From: Paenibacillus sp. ACRRY
GTDB taxonomy: Bacteria > Bacillota > Bacilli > Paenibacillales > Paenibacillaceae
Assembly (NCBI RefSeq): GCF_022346995.1
Contig: NZ_JAKRNM010000004.1
Coordinates: 372,001 to 436,000 of the forward strand
Length of the DNA: 64,000 nt
Reading direction: 5' to 3'
Shown: positions 1 through 8,118 of the stretch, piece by piece
Layout of the letters: every line of letters begins with the position of its first letter
Numbering within the stretch: position 1 is the stretch's first letter
Notes under the pieces: generated by a model
Told to the model about the DNA's origin: nothing
The model's input: the letters and a program-made list of their open reading frames with translations, nothing else
The model's database searches: none
Made by a program: the position numbers and the translations under genes

Positions 1-537
1 ACATCGCTATCACGCCTATTTCGCATAAGTCTCAGCCAAGGAAAAACCATTATTACCGTCCGTGAAGAGCTGGAGCATGCGCATCATTACCTGACCATTC
101 AGCAGATGCGGTTCAAGCGCAAATTCCGGTTTAGCCTGAATGCGAATGAGGATACCTTGGACTGTCTGACACTGAAGCTGGTCCTTCAGCCGTTAATTGA
201 AAATGCCATCGTGCATGGGATTGAGTATCACACGGATGAAGGCTGCATCGAGATCCGTGTCTATCGGGAGAGCGACCAGCTGGTATTCCGCATCACGGAT
301 AATGGGGTCGGCATGACGGAGGAGCAGGTGGCAGGACTACTTCAGGGCAGCCCCATCGTGAAGAGTGGTGCTGGATCAGGGGTAGCCGTGCGCAATGTGC
401 ATGACCGGATTCAGCTCTATTACGGGGAAGGGTACGGTCTTGAATTTGAGAGTGAGCTGGAGGAAGGAACGACGGTCTGGATTCGGATACCGGTTCAATG
501 CGAACGGGAGGATGGCGATTTTTATGATAAAAGGTAA
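1..537 (+). CDS. YesM/LytS-type sensor histidine kinase, C-terminal part
   Basis: The reading frame is open from the first base, so the N-terminal sensor and membrane part lies outside the window. The first ~40 residues match the His_kinase (PF06580) region of YesM/LytS kinases (RISLSQGK, VREELEHAHHYLTIQQ, RFKRKFRF). The ATP-binding domain follows: the N box is LQPLIENAIVHGIE and the G box is ITDNGVGM, then GSGVAVRNVHDRIQLYYG. Kinases of this family phosphorylate an AraC- or LytR-type response regulator; none is visible here, so it is probably upstream. The gene overlaps the next gene, encoding a sugar-binding protein, by 14 bases, which suggests translational coupling and a joint sensing role for the galactose genes downstream. 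Confidence 0.9.
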   Translation, partial: TSLSRLFRISLSQGKTIITVREELEHAHHYLTIQQMRFKRKFRFSLNANEDTLDCLTLKLVLQPLIENAIVHGIEYHTDEGCIEIRVYRESDQLVFRITDNGVGMTEEQVAGLLQGSPIVKSGAGSGVAVRNVHDRIQLYYGEGYGLEFESELEEGTTVWIRIPVQCEREDGDFYDKR

Positions 538-1681
538 TGAAGATAAAGCAATCATCCGCAGGATCTTTCGTGCAGATCCCATCAAGAAGTTCAGTCAGTC
601 CATCCTCCGTGTACCCAGATGTATGGGGATCGTTGCGGCGGGCTGCTGTTTATTCCTGGGTACAGCATGCGGCATCTCCAATGCCGATTCGGTACTGCCG
701 TCACCTCGTGTCGCTCTAATCACTCCTGCTGGGACAGGTGAACTTGCTGAAGCAATAAGGCTCGGCGCAGAAGCGGCAGCCAAGGAACATGGAGCTGAAC
801 TGCTGACGGTGGAGGCATTTCCATCCGAAGCAGCAACGTATGCACCATCCAATCCTGATTCGACGATTCGCCGAGCCAGAGAGCCACAGGAGTTGTCCGT
901 GCAGGACATTTTGGCGTACAGTCAGCGCGAACAGGCTCAGATCCGAGCGGTCACGCAGGCTTTGCAACAGGGCGCTTCCGCTCTGCTCGTTGATCCACTG
1001 AGTGAGAAGGTGCTTGGCGACATTATTCAGAAGGCCCAAACGATGAATAAGAGTGGCATGAGTGTTCCGGTGATTGTTCTCAACGATGAGTTCCCTGTAG
1101 AAGGGATTACGAGTGTCATTTCGATGGATAATGTGGAGGCTGGGCGGCAGGCAGGGGAAGCGATGGCCGAACTTCTGGGAGGAAGGGGCAGCGTAGCCTT
1201 GCTGGGGCCCGATCCTGTGAATCCAGGGCTAATCCACCGGGAGGAGGGGGTCATGGAAGCGCTCGGACAGTATCCGGGTATTCAGGTCGAACCCAAGTCC
1301 GTGTGCAGCACCCGGGATGTTTGCTGGCAGGCAGCGAAGCAGCTGCTGGACGAGCAGCAGGTAGACGGCTTCATCGCCCTGCAGGAGCCCGCGTCTCTGG
1401 GAGCGGCGGATGAGCTGCATCGCCGCAAGTTGGAGCAGCAGGTCAACATTGTAGGCTTCGGGAGTGAGCAGCAGCAGCTGGAGCAGCTGCAGGAAGGGGT
1501 ATTCCAGTACCTTATTGTGCAAAATGGCTTCAGCGCAGGGTACCTTGGTTTGAATCAGGCCGTGGCACGACTGAATAATCAGCAGGTGCAAGCCAGAGTG
1601 ACGCTGGAAACGAAGCTGGTCAGTACGGATAATATGTTCTGGATGGATAACCAGAAGCTGCTGTTTCCGTTTGTTCAATGA
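524..1681 (+). CDS. Sugar-binding protein (Peripla_BP_4 type), probable sensor partner of the kinase
   Basis: The protein has a basic N-terminus, a hydrophobic stretch (GIVAAGCCLFLGTAC) that may be a weak lipobox, then a type I periplasmic-binding fold. Recognisable parts are ALLVDPLS, VPVIVLNDEFP, ISMDNVEAGRQAGEAMAELLGG and VDGFIALQEP. ATG 524 is chosen because GGGAGG lies 12 bases before it; ATG 512 is too close to that site. No permease or ATPase gene is adjacent, and the transporter's own binding protein MglB follows at 1816. By analogy with XylFII-LytS of clostridia and similar kinase/binding-protein pairs, it probably presents galactose or a related sugar to the kinase. That role is inference; the fold assignment is firm. 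Confidence 0.8.
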   Translation: MIKGNEDKAIIRRIFRADPIKKFSQSILRVPRCMGIVAAGCCLFLGTACGISNADSVLPSPRVALITPAGTGELAEAIRLGAEAAAKEHGAELLTVEAFPSEAATYAPSNPDSTIRRAREPQELSVQDILAYSQREQAQIRAVTQALQQGASALLVDPLSEKVLGDIIQKAQTMNKSGMSVPVIVLNDEFPVEGITSVISMDNVEAGRQAGEAMAELLGGRGSVALLGPDPVNPGLIHREEGVMEALGQYPGIQVEPKSVCSTRDVCWQAAKQLLDEQQVDGFIALQEPASLGAADELHRRKLEQQVNIVGFGSEQQQLEQLQEGVFQYLIVQNGFSAGYLGLNQAVARLNNQQVQARVTLETKLVSTDNMFWMDNQKLLFPFVQ

Positions 1682-1751
1682 GGATAGAAGACACGAACCG
1701 AACAGAGGAAGATTTCGATAAAACAGATGAAGATATTGTATTCGAAAATAG

Positions 1752-1765
1752 TGTAAACCCTTTCA
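1752..1765 (+). promoter_or_regulatory. Candidate CcpA site (cre) upstream of mglB
   Basis: TGTAAACCCTTTCA matches the cre consensus TGWAANCGNTNWCA except for C in place of the central G. It lies 51 bases before the mglB start codon, where CcpA-HPr-Ser46-P would repress transcription when glucose is present. Carbon repression of a galactose transporter is expected. Confidence 0.55.
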
Positions 1766-1815
1766 TAATAAAGACATCGGTGAAGCCGAATGAACTTGGG
1801 GGAGGTCATTAGGAT

Positions 1816-2877
1816 ATGAAGAAAACGTGGATGACACTGCTGCTTACTGCATTCATGGTTGCGGCCGCGGGCTGCAGCAGCGGTGGAGACAGTGCGGGTG
1901 GAAGTACGGGAACGGGTACGGAAGAGCAGGCAGCAGGCGGAACGGAGACGCCGAAAATTGGCGTTGCGATCTACAAATTCGATGATACGTTCATGACGGG
2001 CGTACGGAATGCGATGACGGCAGCAGCCGAAGGCAAAGCCACACTCGATATCGTGGATAGCCAGAACGCACAGCCGACCCAAAATGAGAAGGTGGACCTG
2101 TTTGTATCCAAGAAATACAGCGCGATGGCTGTGAATCCGGTTGACCGGACTGCGGCAGGCGTCATCATTGACAAGGCCAAGGCGGCAAGCATTCCTGTCG
2201 TGTTCCTGAACCGTGAGCCGGTTGCCGAAGACATGAATAAATGGGATAAGGTGTACTACGTTGGTGCCAAGGCGGAAGAGTCGGGTACGATCTCCGGCCA
2301 GCTGATTGTGGATTACTGGAAAGCCCATCCCGAGGCGGACAAAAACGGGGACGGCAAGCTGCAATACGTCATGCTGAAAGGCGAGCCGGGTCACCAGGAT
2401 GCAGAGCTGCGGACCAAATACTCCGTACAGGCGATCCAGGATGCCGGTATTGAAGTAGAGGCACTGGCGGAAGACACGGCGATGTGGGATCGGGTCAAAG
2501 GACAGGAGAAAATGCAGGCGTTCCTCGCTTCCCACGGCGATAAGATTGAAGCTGTACTTGCCAACAATGACGACATGGCACTCGGTGCCATTGAAGCACT
2601 GAAGGCAGCAGGATACTTCAAGGACGGCAAGGCAATGCCTGTCGTTGGTGTGGATGCAACCGCTCCTGCCATTCAGGCGCTTCAGGACGGCACGATGCTG
2701 GGCACCGTACTGAATGATGCGAAGAACCAAGGGGCTGCAACGGTGGCTTTGGCTACTGCACTCGCCAAGGGTGAGACGCCGACGAAGGAAAATACGGGGT
2801 ATGACATTACGGATGGCAAATATGTCTGGATCGCCTACAAGAAAATTACGAAAGACAACATTGCCGACGCCCAATAA
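1816..2877 (+). CDS. mglB: Galactose/methyl-galactoside-binding lipoprotein MglB
   Basis: This is the extracellular binding protein of the Mgl galactose/glucose ABC transporter. A signal peptide ends in the lipobox AAAGC, followed by a Gly/Ser/Thr-rich linker that tethers the protein to the membrane. The mature part follows E. coli galactose-binding protein closely: NPVDRTAAG, the calcium-binding loop DKNGDGKLQY, LKGEPGHQDAE, DTAMWD, ANNDDMALGAIEALKAAG and GTVLNDAKNQ. At 353 residues it has the usual length plus the linker. GGGGGAGG precedes the ATG. mglA and mglC follow on the same strand, with a hairpin between mglB and mglA that should raise the ratio of binding protein to transporter. Confidence 0.96.
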   Translation: MKKTWMTLLLTAFMVAAAGCSSGGDSAGGSTGTGTEEQAAGGTETPKIGVAIYKFDDTFMTGVRNAMTAAAEGKATLDIVDSQNAQPTQNEKVDLFVSKKYSAMAVNPVDRTAAGVIIDKAKAASIPVVFLNREPVAEDMNKWDKVYYVGAKAEESGTISGQLIVDYWKAHPEADKNGDGKLQYVMLKGEPGHQDAELRTKYSVQAIQDAGIEVEALAEDTAMWDRVKGQEKMQAFLASHGDKIEAVLANNDDMALGAIEALKAAGYFKDGKAMPVVGVDATAPAIQALQDGTMLGTVLNDAKNQGAATVALATALAKGETPTKENTGYDITDGKYVWIAYKKITKDNIADAQ

Positions 2878-2890
2878 CAGCAGCAGAGAG

Positions 2891-2923
2891 GGACGTCCGT
2901 CTTAATAGGTGGCGTCCTTTTTT
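2891..2923 (+). terminator. Attenuator-like hairpin between mglB and mglA
   Basis: A 7-bp stem (GGACGTC with GGCGTCC, one G-U pair) and a 13-base loop are followed by six T residues. It starts 13 bases after the mglB stop codon. Partial termination here would give more mglB than mglAC transcript, which is common for binding-protein-first ABC operons. Confidence 0.6.
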
Positions 2924-2950
2924 CTGGGCATATGGAAGGGAGGAACCAAC

Positions 2951-4456
2951 ATGGCATCACCATATCTGCTGGAAATGGACGGGATTTCGAAGGGTTTCCC
3001 GGGTGTGCAGGCACTCAGTCAGGTAACCCTGAGGGTTAAGCCCGGAACGGTCCACGCCCTGATGGGAGAGAATGGAGCGGGTAAATCGACACTGATGAAA
3101 TGTCTGTTTGGCATGTACCGACCGGATGAAGGAACGATTCGAATAGATGGAATAGAAGTGGATATTCCGAATTCCAAAGCAGCACTGAAGCACGGCATAT
3201 CCATGATCCACCAGGAGCTGAATCCGGTGCCTCATCGTCCTGTGATGGAGAATATATGGCTGGGACGTTTCCCGATGAGAGGGTTACTGGTCAACGAGAA
3301 GAAGATGTACGCTGATACCTTGGCCTTGTTTAAAGACCTGAATCTGGATATCGACCCGAAGGCACAGGCAGGAACGTTATCGGTGTCCAAAATACAATCC
3401 ATGGAAATCGCCAAAGCGGTCTCTTTTCAATCGAAAGTCATTGTTATGGATGAGCCAACCTCATCTCTGACAGGCAAAGAAGTCGAGCAGCTGTTCACCA
3501 TCATTAACGAGCTTCGCAGCCGGGGTGTGTCGATTATATACATCTCACACAAAATGGAGGAAATCCTCACGATTTCGGACGAAGTCACCATTATGCGTGA
3601 CGGGTTTGTTGTCGGTACCTGGGATGCCGCTGATCTGACTACCGATCTGATCATTACCCGCATGGTTGGACGGGATCTGGACGAACGCTTTCCGGAACGG
3701 ACCAACGTTCCGGGCGAAGTGATCTTGAAGGCGGAAGGGTTAACATCGAGTCAGGCCCACTCGTTCAGAGATGTTACGTTTGAGCTCCGAAAAGGCGAAG
3801 TGCTGGGCATTGGCGGACTCGTTGGAGCGCAGCGGACGGAACTGATCGAATCCTTGTTCGGACTGCGCGGTCTTTCTTCCGGTACAATCTCGATTCATGG
3901 ACGCAAGGTGAAGATTAACTCACCCGCCGCAGCGAAACGTCATCATATGGCGCTGCTGACCGAGGAACGTAGGGTTACGGGCATATTTCCGGTGTTGTCC
4001 GTGTATGAAAATACGATCATTGCGAGTCTGGAAAGGTACCGAAACCGGGTCGGACTGCTGGATGAGAAGAAGGGACGCGAGGAGGCAAGGGAGCAAGTCC
4101 AGAAGTTCAGAACCAAAACGCCTTCCGTTAACACGCTGATTCGAAACCTGTCTGGGGGGAATCAACAGAAAGTGCTTCTGGCACGTTGGCTATTGACCAG
4201 CCCGGAGATTCTGCTGCTTGATGAACCGACGCGGGGCATTGATGTGGGCGCGAAGTTTGAAATATACACCATTATTACGGAACTGGCTCGTCAGGGCAAA
4301 AGCATTATCATGATCAGCTCGGAGATGCCCGAACTGCTTGGGATGTCCGACCGGATCATGGTGATGAGTGAAGGAAGGCTGACCGGCATTGTAGATGGAG
4401 CCGAGGCCACAGAGCAGGATATTATGAGGCTGGCCGCTCAGCAGCGGATGGCTTAG
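2951..4456 (+). CDS. mglA: Galactose ABC transporter, duplicated ATPase MglA
   Basis: This is the cytoplasmic ATPase of the Mgl transporter. It has two ABC modules in tandem, as in the sugar ATPases MglA, RbsA and AraG. Module 1 has the Walker A motif GENGAGKST, a short degenerate signature (LSVSKIQSMEIAKA) and Walker B VIVMDEPTSSL. Module 2 has a degenerate Walker A (GGLVGAQRTEL), the signature LSGGNQQKVLLARWL and Walker B LLLDEPTRGID. From ATG 2951 it is 501 residues, normal for the family. That start has AGGGAGGAACC before it; the upstream in-frame ATG at 2909 lies in the mglB terminator. mglC follows 14 bases after the stop. Confidence 0.96.
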   Translation: MASPYLLEMDGISKGFPGVQALSQVTLRVKPGTVHALMGENGAGKSTLMKCLFGMYRPDEGTIRIDGIEVDIPNSKAALKHGISMIHQELNPVPHRPVMENIWLGRFPMRGLLVNEKKMYADTLALFKDLNLDIDPKAQAGTLSVSKIQSMEIAKAVSFQSKVIVMDEPTSSLTGKEVEQLFTIINELRSRGVSIIYISHKMEEILTISDEVTIMRDGFVVGTWDAADLTTDLIITRMVGRDLDERFPERTNVPGEVILKAEGLTSSQAHSFRDVTFELRKGEVLGIGGLVGAQRTELIESLFGLRGLSSGTISIHGRKVKINSPAAAKRHHMALLTEERRVTGIFPVLSVYENTIIASLERYRNRVGLLDEKKGREEAREQVQKFRTKTPSVNTLIRNLSGGNQQKVLLARWLLTSPEILLLDEPTRGIDVGAKFEIYTIITELARQGKSIIMISSEMPELLGMSDRIMVMSEGRLTGIVDGAEATEQDIMRLAAQQRMA

Positions 4457-4470
4457 ACAGGAGGAAACAG

Positions 4471-5490
4471 ATGAACACGCAAGTAATCAATCAGGTGAAA
4501 CAGTATGTAACGCAGCGGGCCATCTTTATCGTACTTATTCTGCTTGTCATCGGCATTGCCATTGCGGACCCGAACTTCCTTGCTTTCTCTACACTTCGGG
4601 ATATTTTACAGCAATCCTCCACACGGGCCATTATCGCACTTGGGGCGGCCTTCATCCTTGTCACTGGCGGGGTCGATCTTTCTGCTGGACGGGTGGTAGG
4701 TCTGACGGCTGTCGTATCCGCATCCATGCTGCAAATTGACGAATATGCCAATCGCTTCTTCCCGGATCTGCCTCATTTATGGGTCGGGTTCCCCATTATA
4801 ATCGGGATTGTGGCTGGTCTGATTGTCGGATTGGTAAACGGGATTATTGTCGCCAAACTGCATGTGCCTCCATTTATCGCGACACTGGGAACGATGGTGG
4901 CTGTCTACGGGTTGAACTCAATTTATTTTGATACAGAGCCCAACCAGTCACAGCCGATCGGAGGACTTAGACCGGACTTCACGGTGATCGGATCAGGCTA
5001 CATTGATCTGGGCGGTGGCTACTCGATCCCTTATATTGTACTGATTGCGATTGCAGTAGCATTAATCTGTTGGGTCGTTTTCAACAAAACCCGTCTCGGC
5101 AAAAATATGTACGCCATTGGTGGCAACATCCAGGCCGCACATGTGTCGGGAATTCACGTCGCACGTAATTTGATTGCTCTATATGCCATTGCGGGAGCAT
5201 TGTATGGACTGGGTGGTGTGCTGGAGGCAGCGCGCACAGGTGGAGCGACGAATAACTACGGCAATATGTATGAGCTGGATGCCATTGCGGCATGTGTCGT
5301 TGGCGGTGTTTCAACTGCCGGAGGTATCGGTACGGTGCCGGGCGTTATGGCCGGTGTGCTCATCTTCGGCGTCATCAACTACGGTCTTACCTTTATCGGT
5401 GTAAGTCCCTATTGGCAGCTGATTATTAAAGGATTAATTATAGTCGCGGCCGTTGCATTTGATATCCGCAAATATATGGCGAAGAAATAG
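4471..5490 (+). CDS. mglC: Galactose ABC transporter permease MglC
   Basis: This is the membrane channel of the Mgl transporter (BPD_transp_2 family), about 10 hydrophobic segments in 339 residues. It tracks E. coli MglC throughout: TRAIIALGAAFILVTGGVDL, VNGIIVAKLHVPPFIATLGT, GKNMYAIGGNIQAAHVSGI, YELDAIAACVVGGVS and NYGLTFIGVSPYWQ. CAGGAGGAAACAG precedes the ATG. It is the last gene of the mglB-mglA-mglC operon and is followed within 20 bases by a strong terminator. Confidence 0.96.
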   Translation: MNTQVINQVKQYVTQRAIFIVLILLVIGIAIADPNFLAFSTLRDILQQSSTRAIIALGAAFILVTGGVDLSAGRVVGLTAVVSASMLQIDEYANRFFPDLPHLWVGFPIIIGIVAGLIVGLVNGIIVAKLHVPPFIATLGTMVAVYGLNSIYFDTEPNQSQPIGGLRPDFTVIGSGYIDLGGGYSIPYIVLIAIAVALICWVVFNKTRLGKNMYAIGGNIQAAHVSGIHVARNLIALYAIAGALYGLGGVLEAARTGGATNNYGNMYELDAIAACVVGGVSTAGGIGTVPGVMAGVLIFGVINYGLTFIGVSPYWQLIIKGLIIVAAVAFDIRKYMAKK

Positions 5491-5508
5491 TTATGTTGAG
5501 AGGAAAGA

Positions 5509-5552
5509 ACAAAGCCAGCGCTCTGGAATGTCAGAGCGCTGGCTTTGTGTTT
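5509..5552. terminator. Strong, probably bidirectional terminator
   Basis: A perfect 17-bp stem (ACAAAGCCAGCGCTCTG and its complement) encloses a 6-base loop. It is T-rich after the stem on the + strand and also when read on the - strand. It ends mglBAC and also lies at the end of the convergent small gene whose stop codon is at 5551. Confidence 0.85.
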
Positions 5553-5886
5553 AAGAATAGATAAGCCACTCGAGTACAGTAGCCAAAGGGCCAATGAAAC
5601 AGACGAGCAGCATCATTCCGGCCAAGATCGAAGCGGTTTTTGTACCATAGTGTACATTGTGTTTTCTGGCAATGATGATGGCAGGGATCCAGAAGATCGC
5701 AGTGATGACGGTTGGAATGACAAATCCTTCGTCACCTTTGCTATAGATGGGCCAATTCATCTGATGAAATAAATAATAACTGAACCGAAAATCCTCAGGC
5801 CCCCATGCATAATTAAATGCAAATCCCAAAGCCACAATGAGCAGAGAAAATGTGCCAATTCCGTATGGTCTTCTACGTTCCACCAT
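5551..5886 (-). CDS. Small membrane protein of unknown function
   Basis: A 111-residue protein with three predicted membrane segments: TFSLLIVALGFAFNYAW near residues 15-30, a central segment rich in isoleucine (VIPTVITAIFWIPAIIIA), and ILAGMMLLVCFIGPLATVL near the C-terminus. The ATG at 5886 is preceded by GAAGGTG and is preferred to a TTG five codons upstream. I do not recognise a named family. It is convergent with mglC and transcribed alone; about 235 bases separate it from the divergent kinase gene. Confidence 0.6.
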   Translation of the reverse strand: MVERRRPYGIGTFSLLIVALGFAFNYAWGPEDFRFSYYLFHQMNWPIYSKGDEGFVIPTVITAIFWIPAIIIARKHNVHYGTKTASILAGMMLLVCFIGPLATVLEWLIYS

Positions 5887-6050
5887 GAAAATCACCTTCA
5901 ACTTCCAGTTTTATTGAAAATAAATCCATTATTGTATTATAACATACCAGAAAAAGGATGAATTATGTGCAGAACAGCTATTCAAGACGCTAAATAAATG
6001 GTATATAACCCATGAGCCCTATCCATTCCGATTTGGAGAGCTTCCATTAA

Positions 6051-6091
6051 TCGACAACATTAGCTAGTCATAATCGATATAATACATGTAA
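6051..6091 (+). promoter_or_regulatory. 41-base upstream element, copy 1 (before the kinase gene)
   Basis: The element starts TCGACAACATTAGC and ends GATATAATACATGTAA. It recurs at 8014-8054 before lpxC with only two differences. TATAAT (6078-6083) is a perfect -10 hexamer. TCGACA lies 21 bases before it, longer than the usual 17. TTGTCGAT on the opposite strand is one base from a Spo0A box. This resembles Spo0A-activated promoters of the spoIIG type, which have 22-base spacing; that reading is inference. Confidence 0.55.
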
Positions 6092-6136
6092 TTAAAATGT
6101 TAGATGTGAGTAGATTGTCAAAGGGGGCGAGGCTGT

Positions 6137-7747
6137 TTGCTAACGTACACGATGAAAAGGGTTATTTTCCCACTGGGTTGCCTGCTTGTAATCCTGTCCT
6201 CTTATTTTTTGGACCGTACTTCCAGCCTCACATGGATGATCCTTGCCGGTGTCTTATTTGTTGCTAGCATTTATGGAGAAAGACGATATCCTGTATTACA
6301 AAAAATCCAATGGATTTTCCTTGGCGTATTCCATTATTTCAGTGAATTGAACTGGTGTAACATGTTATATTACCTGCTCATCATGACAATGATTCAGGAC
6401 AAACAGCGCGTAGAGCAGACCCTGCCCATTTCTCTCCTGCTCGTGCTTCAATATACAGGGATTCGGCTATCCTACGTAACGATAGATGCCTACACATTGT
6501 CGGTTTCCCTATTCGATCTACTCACAGCAATTGTTATCATTTTTCTATATCATACGCTGATTAACAGCGAAGCTGAAAAGCGCAGATTGCGCGAAAAAAA
6601 TCAATTCCTCACCCTGCACGACCCGCTTACAGGGCTGCTCAACTATGAAGGATATATGAATGCACTGCAAGAGACGGCAGAGAAGCAGCGCTCCTTTTTG
6701 CTCATTCTTCTGAACATCCAGAACTTCAACGGATTCAACAAGGAAGTGGAAGACAATTGGAGCACCATCATAGCGGGGACAGGGGGGAGCATCTCCAAGC
6801 ATTTTGCGGATGCATATGGGGTATCCCGTTATGCCGGAGATCGATTTTCGATCATTTTGCCCGAGGTTGCGGGTATCGAGGAACGAATGAGTACGATGCA
6901 AACCACAGATCTGAAAGGATTACAGGTCACGTATAGCATTTCGATCTATCCGGAGACAGCAGAGACCCTCCAGCAGTTCATAACGGTTGCAGAGGAACGG
7001 TTATTTCAGGCACAGCGCAGCAAGTGGATCAAGAATGAAGAAGAGATCTACCGTTCAGAAAGGCTTCGGGCTGTTGGAGAACTGGCAGCCGGCATGGCGC
7101 ATGAGATCCGTAATCCGCTCACGGCGATTCGTGGATTCCTGCAGCTGTCACGCGGACAAGCGTTCAATATTGCCCCCTGGTATGAAGTGATTATGGGCGA
7201 AGTGATCCGGGTCACGGACCTGACTGCAGAGTTTCTGCAATTTTCCAAGCCGCAGGCTCATCTAATGAAACCGGAGAAGCTGGACCAGTGCCTTGAGCGT
7301 GTTTTGTCATTAACCGAGTCAGATGCAGCATCTCGCGGTCACCGGATTACATTAGAGATGGCAGGCGAATCAGTTGTGGTCAATATGGATCGGGACAAGA
7401 TTGTACAGGTTCTGATTAATCTGATTCGTAATGCTTTTGAAGCAATGGAAGATCCGGGTGAAGTGCGTATTGGTTTGTTACATGATGGAGAAGAAGCACT
7501 TATCTCGATTACGGATACTGGCAGCGGTATTCCGGAGAACACACTGGCGATGATCTTTGATCCATTTTATACGACCAAGGAAGAAGGTACAGGACTTGGA
7601 CTGGCGCTTTGTCAGAAAATTGCTTTGGACCATCATGGCAAAATTACCGTTCATAGTGAAATAGGGATTGGCGCTACATTCACCCTTCATTTACCTATGG
7701 GGGCAATTCCAGCAAACAAAAACGCTGAACTACTCACCGTTAAATAG
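6137..7747 (+). CDS. Membrane sensor histidine kinase with degenerate GGDEF domain
   Basis: Four or five membrane segments fill residues 1-140. Residues 155-295 form a GGDEF-like domain (HDPLTGLLNYEGY, then RYAGDRFSIILP), where AGDRF replaces GG[DE]EF, so cyclase activity is unlikely. The dimerisation/phosphoacceptor domain has His322 in GELAAGMAHEIRNPLTAIRG, the form typical of Bacillus sporulation kinases KinA-KinE that feed Spo0F. The ATPase domain has NLIRNAFEAM, DTGSGIP, FDPFYTTKEEGTGLGLA. The TTG at 6137 is preceded by AAGGGGG; the next ATG (6152) is badly spaced. No response regulator is adjacent, consistent with an orphan phosphorelay kinase. It shares its upstream element with lpxC. 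Confidence 0.85.
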   Translation: MLTYTMKRVIFPLGCLLVILSSYFLDRTSSLTWMILAGVLFVASIYGERRYPVLQKIQWIFLGVFHYFSELNWCNMLYYLLIMTMIQDKQRVEQTLPISLLLVLQYTGIRLSYVTIDAYTLSVSLFDLLTAIVIIFLYHTLINSEAEKRRLREKNQFLTLHDPLTGLLNYEGYMNALQETAEKQRSFLLILLNIQNFNGFNKEVEDNWSTIIAGTGGSISKHFADAYGVSRYAGDRFSIILPEVAGIEERMSTMQTTDLKGLQVTYSISIYPETAETLQQFITVAEERLFQAQRSKWIKNEEEIYRSERLRAVGELAAGMAHEIRNPLTAIRGFLQLSRGQAFNIAPWYEVIMGEVIRVTDLTAEFLQFSKPQAHLMKPEKLDQCLERVLSLTESDAASRGHRITLEMAGESVVVNMDRDKIVQVLINLIRNAFEAMEDPGEVRIGLLHDGEEALISITDTGSGIPENTLAMIFDPFYTTKEEGTGLGLALCQKIALDHHGKITVHSEIGIGATFTLHLPMGAIPANKNAELLTVK

Positions 7748-7780
7748 ACAGATAAAAAACAAAAAAAATAGTTTATTTAG

Positions 7781-7817
7781 AAACCTTAGCTCAATGAGTG
7801 CTAAGGTTTTCTTGTTT
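7781..7817 (+). terminator. Terminator of the kinase gene
   Basis: A 10-bp stem (AAACCTTAGC and its complement) with a 9-base loop is followed by a T-rich run. It separates the kinase transcript from the lpx operon, so the two shared elements probably drive separate transcripts. Confidence 0.8.
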
Positions 7818-8013
7818 TGCTGTTCTTGAGCATTCATTCGGAAACAGACCGCCGAAATACTCCGTTTAACGTTAGTTATTGTAGTATCACATATAACGGT
7901 GAACGGCACTGTGAACATCTTCATACGTGTCATACCTCGTAAGATAATAACATTTTGTTTTAGTTTAATTACCGAATTTTTACTTCAATGTGAATTTGAC
8001 GAACCTCCAAATA

Positions 8014-8054
8014 TCGACAACATCAGCTAATCATAATCGATATAATACATGTAA
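8014..8054 (+). promoter_or_regulatory. 41-base upstream element, copy 2 (before lpxC)
   Basis: It differs from copy 1 (6051-6091) at two positions only (CATCAGCTAAT instead of CATTAGCTAGT). TATAAT is at 8041-8046, with TCGACA 21 bases upstream and a further Spo0A-box-like TGACGAA at 7997. It is the only recognisable promoter-like sequence before the lpx operon. Confidence 0.55.
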
Positions 8055-8118
8055 AATAGGATCCGCATGCGAGAAATTATTTCAGTAGACTAATGTTCAA
8101 TAAAATGGAGGGGATGCT

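Larger units (their letters stand above)
7748..8118 (+). other. Intergenic region between the kinase gene and lpxC
   Basis: No gene was found in these 371 bases. They hold the kinase terminator (7781-7817), a TGACGAA motif at 7997-8003 that is one base from a Spo0A box, the second copy of the 41-base element (8014-8054) and the lpxC ribosome binding site GGAGGGG at 8107-8113. Confidence 0.6.

Noticed and set aside
1675..2874. A 399-residue reading frame on the - strand opposite mglB
   Set aside because: It is the antisense of a clear mglB gene, has a Cys/His/Arg-rich unnatural composition, and has no ribosome site or homology that I recognise.
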